A DNA stretch of 64,000 bases from Manihot esculenta. Taxonomy: Eukaryota; Streptophyta; Magnoliopsida; Malpighiales; Euphorbiaceae. Position numbers and translations under genes: made by a program. The stretch spans positions 28,635,526-28,699,525 of the forward strand of contig NC_035162.2 of the NCBI RefSeq assembly GCF_001659605.2, written 5' to 3'. Below are positions 47,501 to 58,277 of this stretch, piece by piece; within the stretch, counting starts at the first letter, position 1; each line of letters starts with the position of its first letter. Under the pieces are notes generated by a model. That model did no database searches. It was not told where the DNA came from and saw only the letters and a program-made list of their open reading frames with translations.

Positions 47501-48444
47501 AACATATATTCTATTAAATTGTCCAGAGGTGAAAACATATATTGGGTAAGTATTGGTAGTTATACTGATAGTCTAATACCTCTTATATTGTACATTATTG
47601 TTAAACATTACTTGTTTCTTTGTATGTATAGCATTTATGTGGAGCGAGTAAAGTCGACACAACCAAATATCACAGATGCAGCTGTTGATGAAAAACTAGA
47701 GAGAGACTTTGTCAAATGGTTTTACAAGTATGCCCATGAATTGCCAAACAATGTACAAAATCAGCTTATACAAGATGTGGCAAAGGGACCACTCAGAAGT
47801 GTCACCACTTTTAATGGGTATTGTGTTAATGGATGTAAATTCAACACAATCAATGGAAGTTCAAGTAGTAACTCAATGAATTTTGGTGTATGTATAAAAG
47901 GGAGTAATTACAGTTCTGAAGAAAGTGACTACTATGGACAGTTGGTCGAGGTGTTGCGATTGGAGTATCCAGGGCTACCAATTAAGCGGACTGTACTTTT
48001 CAAATGTGACTGGTTTGATCCAATACCAAGTACGGGCACCAAGGTGCATAGACAGTATAGAATTATTGATATTAACAATAAGCGTAGATACAGTAAGTAC
48101 GAGCCATTTGTATTGGCCTCTCAGGCAACACAAGTCGTTTATGCTTCATACCCGAGCAAGCGCCGTGACAAAAATGATTGGTGGGCTGTGATGAAAGTTA
48201 AAGGTAGACCCGTTGTTGAAGTATCTCAAATGTCTTCAAAGACATATGAACATTTTCAAGAAGATATTATGCTGAAGTAAATATCGATGATATTAATCAA
48301 CAACACTGCCTGAATGATCCTAGCGGAGGAATGACTGAGATTCATGATGACGTTTCGACAGAGGAAGACAAATTCCTTAGTGACCCTGATTCTGATGCAG
48401 ATGCAGACGGTGATAATGAGTACAATTCATATGAATCTGACTAA
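47501..48444 (+). pseudogene. tnpD: CACTA transposase gene (tnpD type), second part
   Basis: It resumes the gene cut at 27652; with the insert and one GCTCA removed, the reading frame runs through to ILLNCPEVKTYIG. A GT-AG intron follows (about 47546 to 47630). Then comes a region with RDFVKWFYKYAHEL and PLRSVTTFNGYCVNGCKF, and a DUF4216-like domain: YYGQLVEVLRLEYPG, IKRTVLFKCDWFDP, YSKYEPFVLASQA, KNDWWAVMKVK. The frame stops at 48280. A frame shifted by one base continues an acidic tail (EEDKFLSDPDSDADADGD) to 48444, as the family usually has, so a small frameshift near 48265 is likely. Downstream by about 140 bases is the second CACTA gene. Confidence 0.85.
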
Positions 48445-48586
48445 ATTCATCTATATACTAAAGAAGTTTGGAGTTGTATATTTCATTTATTACTCAGTGA
48501 GTACTTTAATACATTTGTATATATTTAATATAATGTTTATGAACTTTATATTATTTTTGACAATGACATTTTTTGTTTGTTCACAG

Positions 48587-50418
48587 ATGAGGAGACGTGG
48601 AAGGGTTAGCAAGCCCAGAGGACCGGTTCAACTTCCTGCAAGTGCAAGTCAAGAGGACGCGAATACAGATGACGGACAAGAGCATGAGGCGCATTTACCA
48701 CGGGCACCGACGGGACTTGGGGATACGGAACTTCAGATATGGGTACCACTTGCATCCAGTGTACAGCCATCTTATAGAGATCGATCATATACACTAGTTC
48801 CCCCTTCTGCCGATGCATAGCTTCCCCGTCCCCTTCCACCACCTCACCGTCACAGTTTACATCCTCACCACCCTACTGCAGCTCCACGACCAGCGGTATC
48901 ACATACACATTCACCTCATCCTGCATCCCCTTCTGGTACTGCATCCGCTAGAGGGACAGGATCTGCATCAGCATCTACTCCATCATCTGCTCCTGCATCT
49001 ATTCCAGCATCAGCTGCATCGACCACTGCTGTAGACGGAACACAGTCATTCCGACAGACTATTTCACTCATTAACAACAAGTAATAGTTAATTATTTATT
49101 AATTTACATTATTTTAAATGTTACTATTTACTTACTCACCATTGTTCATGTAGTTTGCATCCGTCGGAGATGTGCAGTCGCAGGATAACTCTGATAGTGA
49201 AAGAAAGATTGGTCAAGGAAGGCCACTGTTGGAAGACTGTGCCCAATGAAACTAAGGAGTTTTATTGGCAGGAATTCAAGGTGAAGCATAATTATTTTAG
49301 CAGTTTGTCATCTATTTATGAACTGTTTAATTACTATCTACTCATAAAATGTAATCTTTTTGCAGAAATACTTCATATGGGACTAAGAAATTGACAGCTT
49401 GGTAAAAATTGCCTGGCAGAAAAAGGCAGCTGAGCCATACAGGGGCTTAATGTGGGAAATCCGGAAAGGAAAGGCGAAGAATCTTGCAACCCCTGGTTCT
49501 GTTTTGAGGAAGTGGCAGGAAACTTGGAACACTTCTGAATACAAAGAGAAGTGTGAGAAGTTTTCTGCCAATAGGTGCAGTGAGGCTGGAAGTTCAGGAT
49601 CTGGCATTTCCGAGCACGCATGCGGTTCTGTTTCACAGTACACCCACCAGCGGAGGATGGTATTTGTTAAAACTTTTATTTTATAATTATCTTCTTATAA
49701 ATATTTTGGTTCGATGACAAATGCTACAATTCTTATAATTGGTAACAGAGGAAAAGACTAGGCAGAGAACCACATCCTCATGAGCTTTTTGAGGCCACAC
49801 ATAAGAGAAAGGGGACGGAGGAGTTTGTTGATGCGAGATCAAAAGCTATTTATGTAAGTTAATCTTAAATGTAGTTAATAACAATTTTGATTGACTTAAA
49901 TTGTTTTACTTATATGTTACTTTAAATTTATAATGCAGGATAAATACATACAACTGAAGGAGGCTGCTACACATCAACAGGAGGGAAGCAATGAGCCGAC
50001 GCCCATAAATGAGGCCCAACTGTACTACGAAGCGGTTGGCGGACAGAAAAAGAGTCGAGTTTATGGGTTAGGGTCCCAGGCCTCAGCATATTTTCATGAG
50101 CCATCTCATTGTTCTGCATCATACACGTCTGCACCCCCAGTGGATCCTCCTACAATTGAAACAATGAACAGGATGCAAAATAAAATTGATCGGCTAGAGA
50201 CAGAGAATAATCGAATTACCACAAGGCTGGACGAGTTACAGACGATTATGCATAGGATGATGGCACAACAGGGTATTGGGACATCCACTCAGACATCTGG
50301 TCCTACGGTACCTCCAGCTTCGTCTCCACAGCAGCGGCGTGATGATGCCCCTGTCATTGGTGATCATCATACAGATAGTGATGATGATACAAATGATGAG
50401 CTAGCTAGTTTAGTTTAA
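48587..50418 (+). pseudogene. Second CACTA gene (plant En/Spm-type, Transposase_24-like), five exons, two stops
   Basis: Accessory protein of CACTA elements, thought to bind subterminal repeats. Exon 1 48587-49080 (basic start MRRRGRVSKPRG, then Pro/Ser/Ala-rich, with TAG at 48818-48820). Exon 2 49154-49280 (ITLIVKERLV, WKTVPNETKEFYWQEFK). Exon 3 49366-49659 (YFIWD then TAA at 49384-49386; AWQKKAAEPYRGLMWEIRKG, WQETWNTSEYKEKCEKFSAN). Exon 4 49749-49853 (RLGREPHPHELFEATHKRKG, FVDARSKAIY). Exon 5 49939-50418, with a coiled coil around NRMQNKIDRLETENNRITTR and an acidic end. Every intron is GT-AG and phases fit. Both stops lie in otherwise conserved frames, so this copy is dead, but the exon pattern is readable. 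Confidence 0.82.
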
Positions 50419-50539
50419 TATGTATATTTTGTTATGACCAGTTGATAATTTTTATTTCAAAATATAATTGTAGTACAAATTCTTGACGTTTTTAATATAT
50501 TTTAATGAGTAATTTAGTTTTGTCCGTTTATAGTATTAT

Positions 50540-50690
50540 TATTATATGAATATACAAATGGATGTATATGAATGTACATGGTACAGATGGATGTATATGA
50601 GTGTACAGGGTACAGATGGATGTGGATGTATATGAATGTACAGGGTACAGATGGATGTATATGTACAATTACAGGGGTAGGGGTACAGGG
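50540..50690. repeat. Short tandem repeat, GGTACAGATGGATGTATATG units
   Basis: Four to five units of about 30 bases sharing ACAGATGGATGTATATGAAT and GTACAGGGTACAG. It lies between the second CACTA gene and the right subterminal repeats. Frames across it are artefacts. Confidence 0.75.
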
Positions 50691-50739
50691 GTGTGCAATT
50701 GTGTCATTTTTATTCACTAATGGATTAGTAACCAAACAT

Positions 50740-50981
50740 CCGTCACTGTCACCAACGGAAATGTCCGTTGGTGATCCGTCACTGTCACCAACAGAAAATT
50801 CCGTTGGTGATCCGTCACTGTCACTAACGGGTACAAATTTCCGTTAGTAAATTATTTACCAACGAGGATTTTCCTGACGGATTTAATCTGTCACAGATCC
50901 GTTAGTGAAAAAGATCACTAATGGATCTTCAACGCTCACCAACGGAAATTTCCGTTGGTGATTTTGTAAAATCTTGTAGTG
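50740..50981 (+). promoter_or_regulatory. CACTA right terminus with subterminal repeats
   Basis: Repeated CCGTCACTGTCACCAACGGA, TCCGTTGGTGA and TCCGTTAGTGA motifs in both senses, ending TCTTGTAGTG. They mirror the left end (21765-21990), confirming that the two ends belong to one element. Confidence 0.85.
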
Positions 50982-53339
50982 AAAGCCTAATCTTGAAGGC
51001 CCTTTACAAGGGCATTCATCTATTGGGCTTTGCAATAAGATTTCCTTTTCTTTTAGTTATTTTAGTTAGTTTAAATATTTCTAATTAATTTTTTTCTCCT
51101 TTTTTTTTTTTTAGTTATAGGACTTATTGGGATTGCAAATATTTTCTCCTACCTAATTCTTTAGATGTCTTTACAAGTTGTCCTCAACTTAATATGCATT
51201 AAATATGAGCTTAGTAAATTAGGCGAATCACTTGATAATTCTTAAAAAGAATTATTTATGTTAGAAACATAAATAGCAGGATTAAGGGTTGTATCTCACT
51301 TTGGGATGAATATGTCTAAGTAGTAAAATCCTTAGGAAAAGTTAACCATAAAAAATGGACTTTATATTTATGTTTAGAAATCCAATGAGACCTTTTTTTA
51401 TTATGTGTCGAATCAACCTAGAAACTATATATATTTGCATACACTTTTTTTCAGTGAAAATTGGACCATGGCATAAAATTAATATAGGAATATGTAATTT
51501 GGCAACTTAGTAAACATCTCACCTTAAGTGAAGTAGAAACCTCACATATTTAGTCTTACTGGATTCACATGAATTGGATACTTGTTTGATAAAATGGGCA
51601 TATAAGATTAGCATGCATCTTTCCTCAAATGAATTTTCTATCTAATATACTAAGAAATAATATAAGAAACATATGTTGGGGGCTCGTTCTTATTCTAAGC
51701 AGTAAACTCTAAGCAAGAAAGGTTTGATTTTTATTGGAGCATTTTCTATTTTGGTAATTTAACAATTCGACCACAAATTTAAACTAAAGGTTTAGGCTTA
51801 ACTCGTGAAGTATAGAAACCATTTCCTTATTTGGAATGCTTCCTAAGCATGAGTCCTCTAGATTGTCCACATGAACTCAGTGTCTAAGACTTTTTTGCCT
51901 TCGATTCCTCCATTCCTCTTCCTTTCCCTTCAATTCAGCTATGCATGCACATAAAGTGAAGTTTCTCTAAATAAAAGGGTTAGGTTAATTAAGTTTAAGG
52001 AATCAATTTTTCTAAGTATAAGTTTAAGGGTGATAAATTCTAATGTCACTTAGAACTATTGAAATAAATAAATAAAAAAGGCAGAATAAGAGGAAAATAT
52101 GAAATATCAACTTCCATTACCATGCATAAGTTTCGGCCATGGTGGAATCATGAAGAAAAGAAAAAGACATTTTTCCACAAAGGAAGAAGAAGACAAGTTA
52201 TATGAGAAGAAAAAGACATTTAGAGATTTTTTACCCTGAAATCATCTTCCACAAAGTTAGTGGAATATGGTAAGGTTCCCACTTTATGAATGTGGAAAGC
52301 ATTTATCAAGTGGAGTTCACCATTTATCTCCATCTCATGGAGACATGGCTTTAATTTTAAGCCTAGTAAGCTAAATAACTTTCAAGCTATACAAACTATA
52401 AGAGATTAATGTACTTAAGAGATGGGCCTCCATCGATTTGCATAAGCCCATGGATCAATGTATAAGACAAGCCCAATAAAAATGGGTCAAATCGATTAAT
52501 TCAAAAAATTTTCTTTCAAAGCCTTACCTTTTCAAGTTTGAGAACCAAGCTCAAATGTCACATTTCTCTTACATCTATAACTAATTTCAAATAGGTTATG
52601 GCCACCTTTCTTAAAGATATAGGAAACATACCATTAGGTCCTTTTTAGGTTTTATCCCTTTTTTATTTTTTATCTAACATTAAATAGTTCCATTTAACAC
52701 TTAAATGGCCAAATTTAATATTCATACCATTAATTTTCCTAAATTCTTTATTTCAAGACTTACCAATTTATATCACACATATAAATTAAGTTTTTTAACT
52801 ACCCACTTTGAATTTAGTTTCAGATTAATTATTTTCGAAACCTTGTAAATTTAGTTTTGGATTTTATGGTAAACTTGAATCGACTCTAATTTTTACTTTC
52901 GACATCCGATAGAGATCTACGATAATTTTTTGAAAAGAAAATTTTGAAACACATGACTTTTAAAAGTGTGACGAGGATCAGAGGCCTGTTATAAAATTTG
53001 ATATGAAAATTCATCGTTTAAGGGTCAATTTTGCAATTTAATTATTTTTTTGGATATTGTGGATATTTTTATAATTTTGTATATTAGGATTTTGTTTTTA
53101 TTATAAATTGACTATTAGAATCTCACTTTTTCAATTTTTGAAGAATTTTAATAAAACTGTTCGTCTTTTCGACCTATTTTTTTCTCTTATATCGTCTTAA
53201 CTAAATGATATTGGTTAAAATTTTTGATAGAGTATAATTAGCCTTTTATCACAAATTTTTATTGTGTGATTTTCTATGTTTAGTACTAATTGTCAATAAG
53301 AAAGTCATTTCCTTTGGATATTTACAGAAACTCCCTTTT
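50982..53339. other. AT-rich spacer right of the CACTA element
   Basis: It starts AAAGCCTAATC, the right flank of the CACTA insertion. I see no gene, RNA gene or clear repeat in about 2.3 kb; only AT-rich sequence with short poly-T tracts. Confidence 0.55.
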
Positions 53340-54530
53340 TGGGATGCCCTATCCATTCATGGTTCTCAAAGTTATAGTTGAGGATTATATAACAATGCCA
53401 TAACTATACGATTAGTAATAATGGAAATCCATTTTTTATAACCATGATAATAATTAATTTTTGTGCATTAAAATTTATTTGTTACAAAGTCCCGACCTAA
53501 ATTAAAATCATGTAAATGTTAAATCTTATTGCTTTGGATTCTATAACTTACCCTTGGAAACTCACTTCTGATTAAGTTTACTTGTTTTAGTCAATAACTT
53601 TCTTTATAAAAAATAATAAAAATGAATATTTATTTTATTATATAATTTATTTCAGGTAACATATTAATATATTTATATATAAATACACGAGTATTTAATT
53701 GGTATTAAACTCAAATCATCTATATATATATTAAATAATTAAATCATATGAGATTACACGATTATATATATAATTAGAAGTGAGAATTCGGTTGGTTTAA
53801 TTTAAAACTGAACTAAATAATTTAAAAATTAAAATTTCAGTATTTATAAAAATCGACTCGAATTGATTTTGATAAAAAATCAAACCGAACTGAACCGCTC
53901 TAATTCGGTTTGAATTTTTAATAATTTTTTTTACACTTTATTTTTAGTATTTTAAAATTTAATTGGAATATTTTAATTTTAATATGATCTAATCTCTCTA
54001 TATTATTGAAAATAATATATTATTATCACTAATCAGTTCGATTCGATTTTTTCTTATCAAAACCGAACTGAAATTTTTTAAACTAAAAACTAAACCAAAC
54101 TAAAATGAATAAAAAAGCGAACTGAATTTTCAAATTAATTCAGTTCGATCGGTTTTTTCGATTTGAACCAAATACTGCTCACCCCTATATATAATTATGA
54201 TATAAATGACTTCGTATTGAAATAAGTAAATTTCATGTATAAATCATCTAAACACTACGTATTTTTATCTATTTATTACATAAATATATATAGTACCTAT
54301 CTAGTCATCACATATTCTATAATGTGAAACTCACTGTTTCACTTCCATTAATATCTCACACTAACATGTGAAAAAAAAATGATAATATGCTCGAATATAT
54401 TAAACTTAATAAGATATCCTCAATTATGAACAATTTTATAATGTTTATATTAGAATACTTTCGTCACTCATATTCTCGAACTTCTTAGGAATTTAACTTG
54501 CGCAAAATTACCAATGGACTACTTCTCGTC
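53340..54530 (-). mobile_element. Decayed Copia-like LTR, relative of the one at 19160-20775
   Basis: Blocks align in order with the first copy: 53450-53515 with about 19925-20000, and 54290-54500 with 20425-20640 (CTATCTAGTCATCACATATT, GATATCCTCAATTATGAACA, TTCTCGAACTTCTTAGGAAT). The TIR element at 53777-54185 is inserted inside it. Boundaries are uncertain. Confidence 0.4.
53777..54185. mobile_element. Small terminal-inverted-repeat element, copy 2
   Basis: It starts GAAGTGAGAATTCGG and ends CCAAATACTGCTCACCCC. The right end is complete where copy 1 is damaged, the left end the reverse. A 12-bp direct repeat, TATATATAATTA-like (53765-53776 and 54186-54197), flanks it, though in very AT-rich sequence. 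The interior parallels copy 1 throughout. Confidence 0.65.
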
Positions 54531-54604
54531 TAAGTCTATTAAATTTACTAGAATTATATTGTTAGCCATGTTAGCAATTATTATTACTTCCAAATCCCAA
54601 CTCA

Positions 54605-55116
54605 ATGGTATGCTTTGGTTTTATGTACTTAAACTAGTGGAAACTTACTTCGTCATCCATAAAGAACATTTTTTTTGGCCGAACATGTAGAACAATTATG
54701 GGTTTGATCAAATTTTAATTTTTAAAACCGTATAAGTAAGAATTTAATCTTTTTTTCAATTAATATTAGGTGACTTTCTTTTGATTTTGTTAATATCTTT
54801 CAATTTAATTTTTTAAACATATTATTTATTTAATCCATGGAAATATAATTTTTATGCGACAATAGTATGCTAGTTTGATGTACTTAAGTTAGTGTAAACT
54901 TACTTCGTCCTCCATGTAGAACTTTTTTCCCAAAAGAAAAATTTACGGATTTAATGGAATTTAATACTTAAAACCGTACAACTATAAATGTGATCATTGT
55001 ATTTTATTTTCAAAAAATTATTTGGTGACTTTCTTTTGATTTTGTTAATATTTTTTTATTTAATTTGTTTAAAGTTTTATTTATTTCATATTTGGAAAAA
55101 TAATTTTGTGTGAACA
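54605..55116. repeat. Tandem duplication, two copies of about 255 bp
   Basis: Copy one (54605-54865) and copy two (54866-55116) share TATGCT, AAACTTACTTCGTC, GGTGACTTTCTTTTGATTTT and TTTGTTAATAT in the same order. AT-rich, no gene. It abuts the left end of the T2 LTR. Confidence 0.75.
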
Positions 55117-55129
55117 GAAAATATATTAA

Positions 55130-55657
55130 TGTAACAAAACAGTCGTTCAAAATTATGAGTTATAACTATAAGACATGGCAACATGACAAAAGTCTAATAA
55201 GCCGATACGTGGTTCTACCCGTGGAAAGAAAGAATTGGACATTGTTCCACTCAGTTCTCTATGAAGACTTGCACTCTTGGCAAGGTCGAATCTTTACATA
55301 AAGTTACTGTTAGCAGGTATAATCTAGTAGATCCCAATTACGCATGTAATGGCGGGATATCCGACTCATTAGTCAGCGAGATTCCTTATCAATAAGCCGA
55401 CCACATTATTGTCAGATTTTCAAAAAATATTATAATTAATTACATCTTTTTACAGTATAAAAACTAACAACCACAAAGATAAAGGTACGCAATTCTTACA
55501 CAACTACTCTTGAGTTCTAAAGCAATTCCTTATATTCGCCCTATTCTTCAGTTTACTGACTTGAGCGTCAGAGTGGCTGTCATGGACGCTAACCAACTCA
55601 CATTCTCTTTCTTGCAGGATTGATCAATCATAATACAACTCTATTTTGGGCACATCA
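55130..55657 (+). repeat. 5' LTR of Tat-like element T2
   Basis: About 528 bp, TGTAACAAAACAGTCG to GGGCACATCA. It aligns with the T1 3' LTR: TATAAAAA at 55456-55463, CTCTTGAGTTCTAAAGCAAT, and CGTCAGAGTGGCTGTCATGG. The start is the weaker edge. Confidence 0.68.
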
Positions 55658-56090
55658 TTTGGTTCAGTAGCTGAATGGCCGGCAATTCACGAGCTGCTGC
55701 TAAGGTTGTTGCTACCAATGAGGGCATTATTATTTCTTCCACTCCTGGCAGTGGACAAAATACACCCTCCATGGTAAACAAAACATATCTCAATAATCTG
55801 AACAATGAGATCAATCACAATGCAGCTCTATTTCGGCCACATCATTTGGTTCCATTGTTGGAAAATCCATTAAATTCTCTCTGTTCATTTGGATTAGAAC
55901 TGATCTCTTATTACCTTTACCTTAAAAAAAATCTCTCTTTTTTTTTTTTTTTTTGAAATAGCCGGTAATTCATAAGCTGCTACTAAGGTTGTTGCTACCA
56001 ATGAGAGCATTATTATTTCTTTCACTCCTGGCAGTGGACAAAATACACCCTCTATGGTAAAGGAAGTAGATGTCAACAATCTGAGCAATG
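55617..56090 (+). repeat. Duplicated leader and gag start of T2
   Basis: Two copies of a segment with AATCAT/CACAATG, CGGCCACATCATTTGGTTC, GTTGTTGCTACCAATGAG and CCTGGCAGTGGACAAAATAC: about 55617-55814 and 55815-56090. Copy two carries, after CATCATTTGGTTCC, about 125 extra bases (decayed primer-site-like TTGGTTCCATTGTTGG and a poly-T) that are missing in copy one, where LTR sequence runs almost directly into gag. Confidence 0.7.
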
Positions 56091-58277
56091 AGCAAATGCT
56101 CCAATACATCAAAAAGTTGCAGGTTACTCTCGAGCAATACAAAACTTGGGAGGAGGCATTTTTTATGGCTCCTAAAGGAAGGGAGGAAGGTTCCATTGAT
56201 ACCCCAAAGACTTGGACAGAGGCGATTCAAGCGTGGTCCAAAGGGAAGGTCGAGTTTGAGGGAGAAGAATTATTAGATGAGGCTCCGAAGGATGTCGACC
56301 GGAAGCTAGTACGGGCCGTCTAAAGGTACCAAAAGAAGTAGGAAGAGGACTTTGGCCTACATGATGCCTCGCCTCTTTCAAGAGAGATCTTGGCAGAGAT
56401 ATTTTCTACTAAGTTCAAAGTCCCAAGTTTGGAAAAATATGATAGGACAACAGATCCCATGAGTTACCTACCGATCTTTAGAACGACCATACAAGTTCAA
56501 GATATCAACCACTTCGTGTTGTGCCGAGTGTTTCCATCAACACTCATAGGTTTGTCTCATAAATGATACCAACTATTGAACCCAGGTTTAATTTAGAATT
56601 TTACACAATTCGATATGTTATTTAAGTCCATGTTTATTACTTGTATTCCTTCTAAAAAGCTCTTCTCTGACTTGTGGAAGATCCGCCAAGGAGAGGAAAA
56701 GTCTTTAAGGAGTTTTATCTCACGGTTTAATGCAAAAGCAATATAGGTGGAGGAATTAAATCATAAATTAGCATGTGAAGCATTAAAAAAAGGGACGTAT
56801 AACATCAAGTTTATGGATTCTTTAATCAAAAACCCGATCACCACATATCAGTAACTAATGGACAAAACCCAGAAATACATCAGGCTGGATGACAAAGACT
56901 AAGCATTGAGAGAGGACAAAAGGACGAGTCAAAAATAAAACTAAAAGCTAGAGAGGCAAGGATACGAAAGAGACCCTCGAAGTTATCCAGTCTCCCGAAT
57001 GAGGGATGACCACAGTAAGTATAACAATTATACTCCATTGAATGATTCACGAAAATATATTTTAATGTGGATTAGGAAGAACGACAAAGAGGTCAGGTGA
57101 CCTACTAAGCTCAATCCAGAAGGAGCCAAAAGATGAGACAGAACTAAGTACTGCCGCTTTCACGAGGACCATAGACATACAACGGAGGGGTGCCAGCAGT
57201 TGAAAGATGAGACCGAGAGTTTAATAAGGGACGACACACTTTAAAATTTTGCCAGAAAGAATAGAGAAGAGGGGAGGACCTAACCTGAGGTAATAACTCC
57301 CGAATCTTTCCCTGACAGTGAACTTGTAGGGGGTTATACATGTAATTGTAGGAGGACCCAGCAATGATAAGGCAAAAATAAGCGTGTCGCAGAAGACATT
57401 CTGTTAGTCGAGCAGAAACCATGGGCCAAATAGGAAGTAAGGTTCGAACCTGTAGACAAGGCAATAGGATTTTTTCAAAATAACCCACTGGTTGTCAACA
57501 TCAGCCTAAATAGGTATGAGGTAGGACGATTCTTGGTGGATACAGGTAGTTTTGTTAATCTCCTCACCCTAAATGTTTTTAATAAGTTGGGCTTGGATAA
57601 GAATAACCTTGTTAAAGTCTCCTATCTATTAGAGAGTTAGGAGATAAAACTGTAGTAGTGCTAGGTACCATCAACCTCCCCATTGTCCTTGGGGATGAGA
57701 AACATAAGTAGAAGCTGTATATGGAGTTTGCGGTGGTAGATATCCCACTTGCATACAATGTGATACTCAATCGCCCGGTTCTAAACTGCCATGGTATAAT
57801 TATTAACATGGGTGCTATGTGTCTTAAATTAACAGCTCCAGGGAGATTAGCGGTAGTCCGAGGCAACCAGAAGTCGGTCCAAGAATGTTACAAACACTCT
57901 ACAAAAAGCTTCGAGAAAGTGACGATGCCCATTGACTTGCTAGAGAAGCTTGATTCTCACATAAAACCAGAAGCAGCAAACCCTGTAGAAGAGGTCCATA
58001 TAGGTAAATATCAAAAGATACGATTCAAACTGTGTTATCTAGTGAAATAAAAAATCATTTAATAGAATTACTAAGGTGCAAAGTGACCACTTTTGCCTGG
58101 TCTCTAGAAGATATGACAGGGGTGGATCTGACTCTTATCACCTATAAGCTGTCTATCAACAAAACAATAAAATCGATGCAGCAAAAGAAAAAGAAATTTG
58201 CTTTGGAGAGACAAAAAGTGATCAAGGAGGAGGTTAATAAGTTGTTAAGTGAAGTATTAATAAAGGAGAACCGATAT
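55675..58277 (+). pseudogene. Gag-protease-RT pseudogene of Tat-like element T2, cut by element D
   Basis: Reading in broken frames: a gag start (MAGNSRAAAKVV), a gag core around 56400-56750 (SLEKYDRTTDPM, SFISRFNAK), and a CCHC-like knuckle about 57146-57195 (KYCRFHEDHRHTTEGC). An aspartic protease follows about 57500-57890 (VDTGS with DTG at 57539-57547, then YNVILNRPVLN), and the first part of reverse transcriptase at 58030-58277 (FAWSLEDMTGVD, FALERQKVIKEEVNKLL). This order and these motifs are those of plant Tat/Retand gypsy polyproteins. Multiple stops and shifts; the longest open piece is 57721-58050. Reverse transcriptase breaks exactly at the start of element D; its continuation lies beyond the window. 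Confidence 0.8.

Larger units (their letters stand above)
21765..50981 (+). mobile_element. CACTA (En/Spm) transposon, swollen by nested gypsy insertions
   Basis: The left end is CACTACAAGA and the right end TCTTGTAGTG, a perfect 10-bp inverted repeat flanked by AAA on both sides (the 3-bp duplication typical of CACTA elements, though AAA is weakly informative). Both ends carry dense subterminal copies of CCGTTAGTGA/ACTAACGG or CCAACGG motifs. It spans 29,217 bp; without the 27653-47495 insert it is about 9.4 kb, normal for an autonomous element. It holds captured antisense MFS exons, a tnpD-type transposase gene and a second En/Spm-type gene, both now with in-frame stops. Confidence 0.9.
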
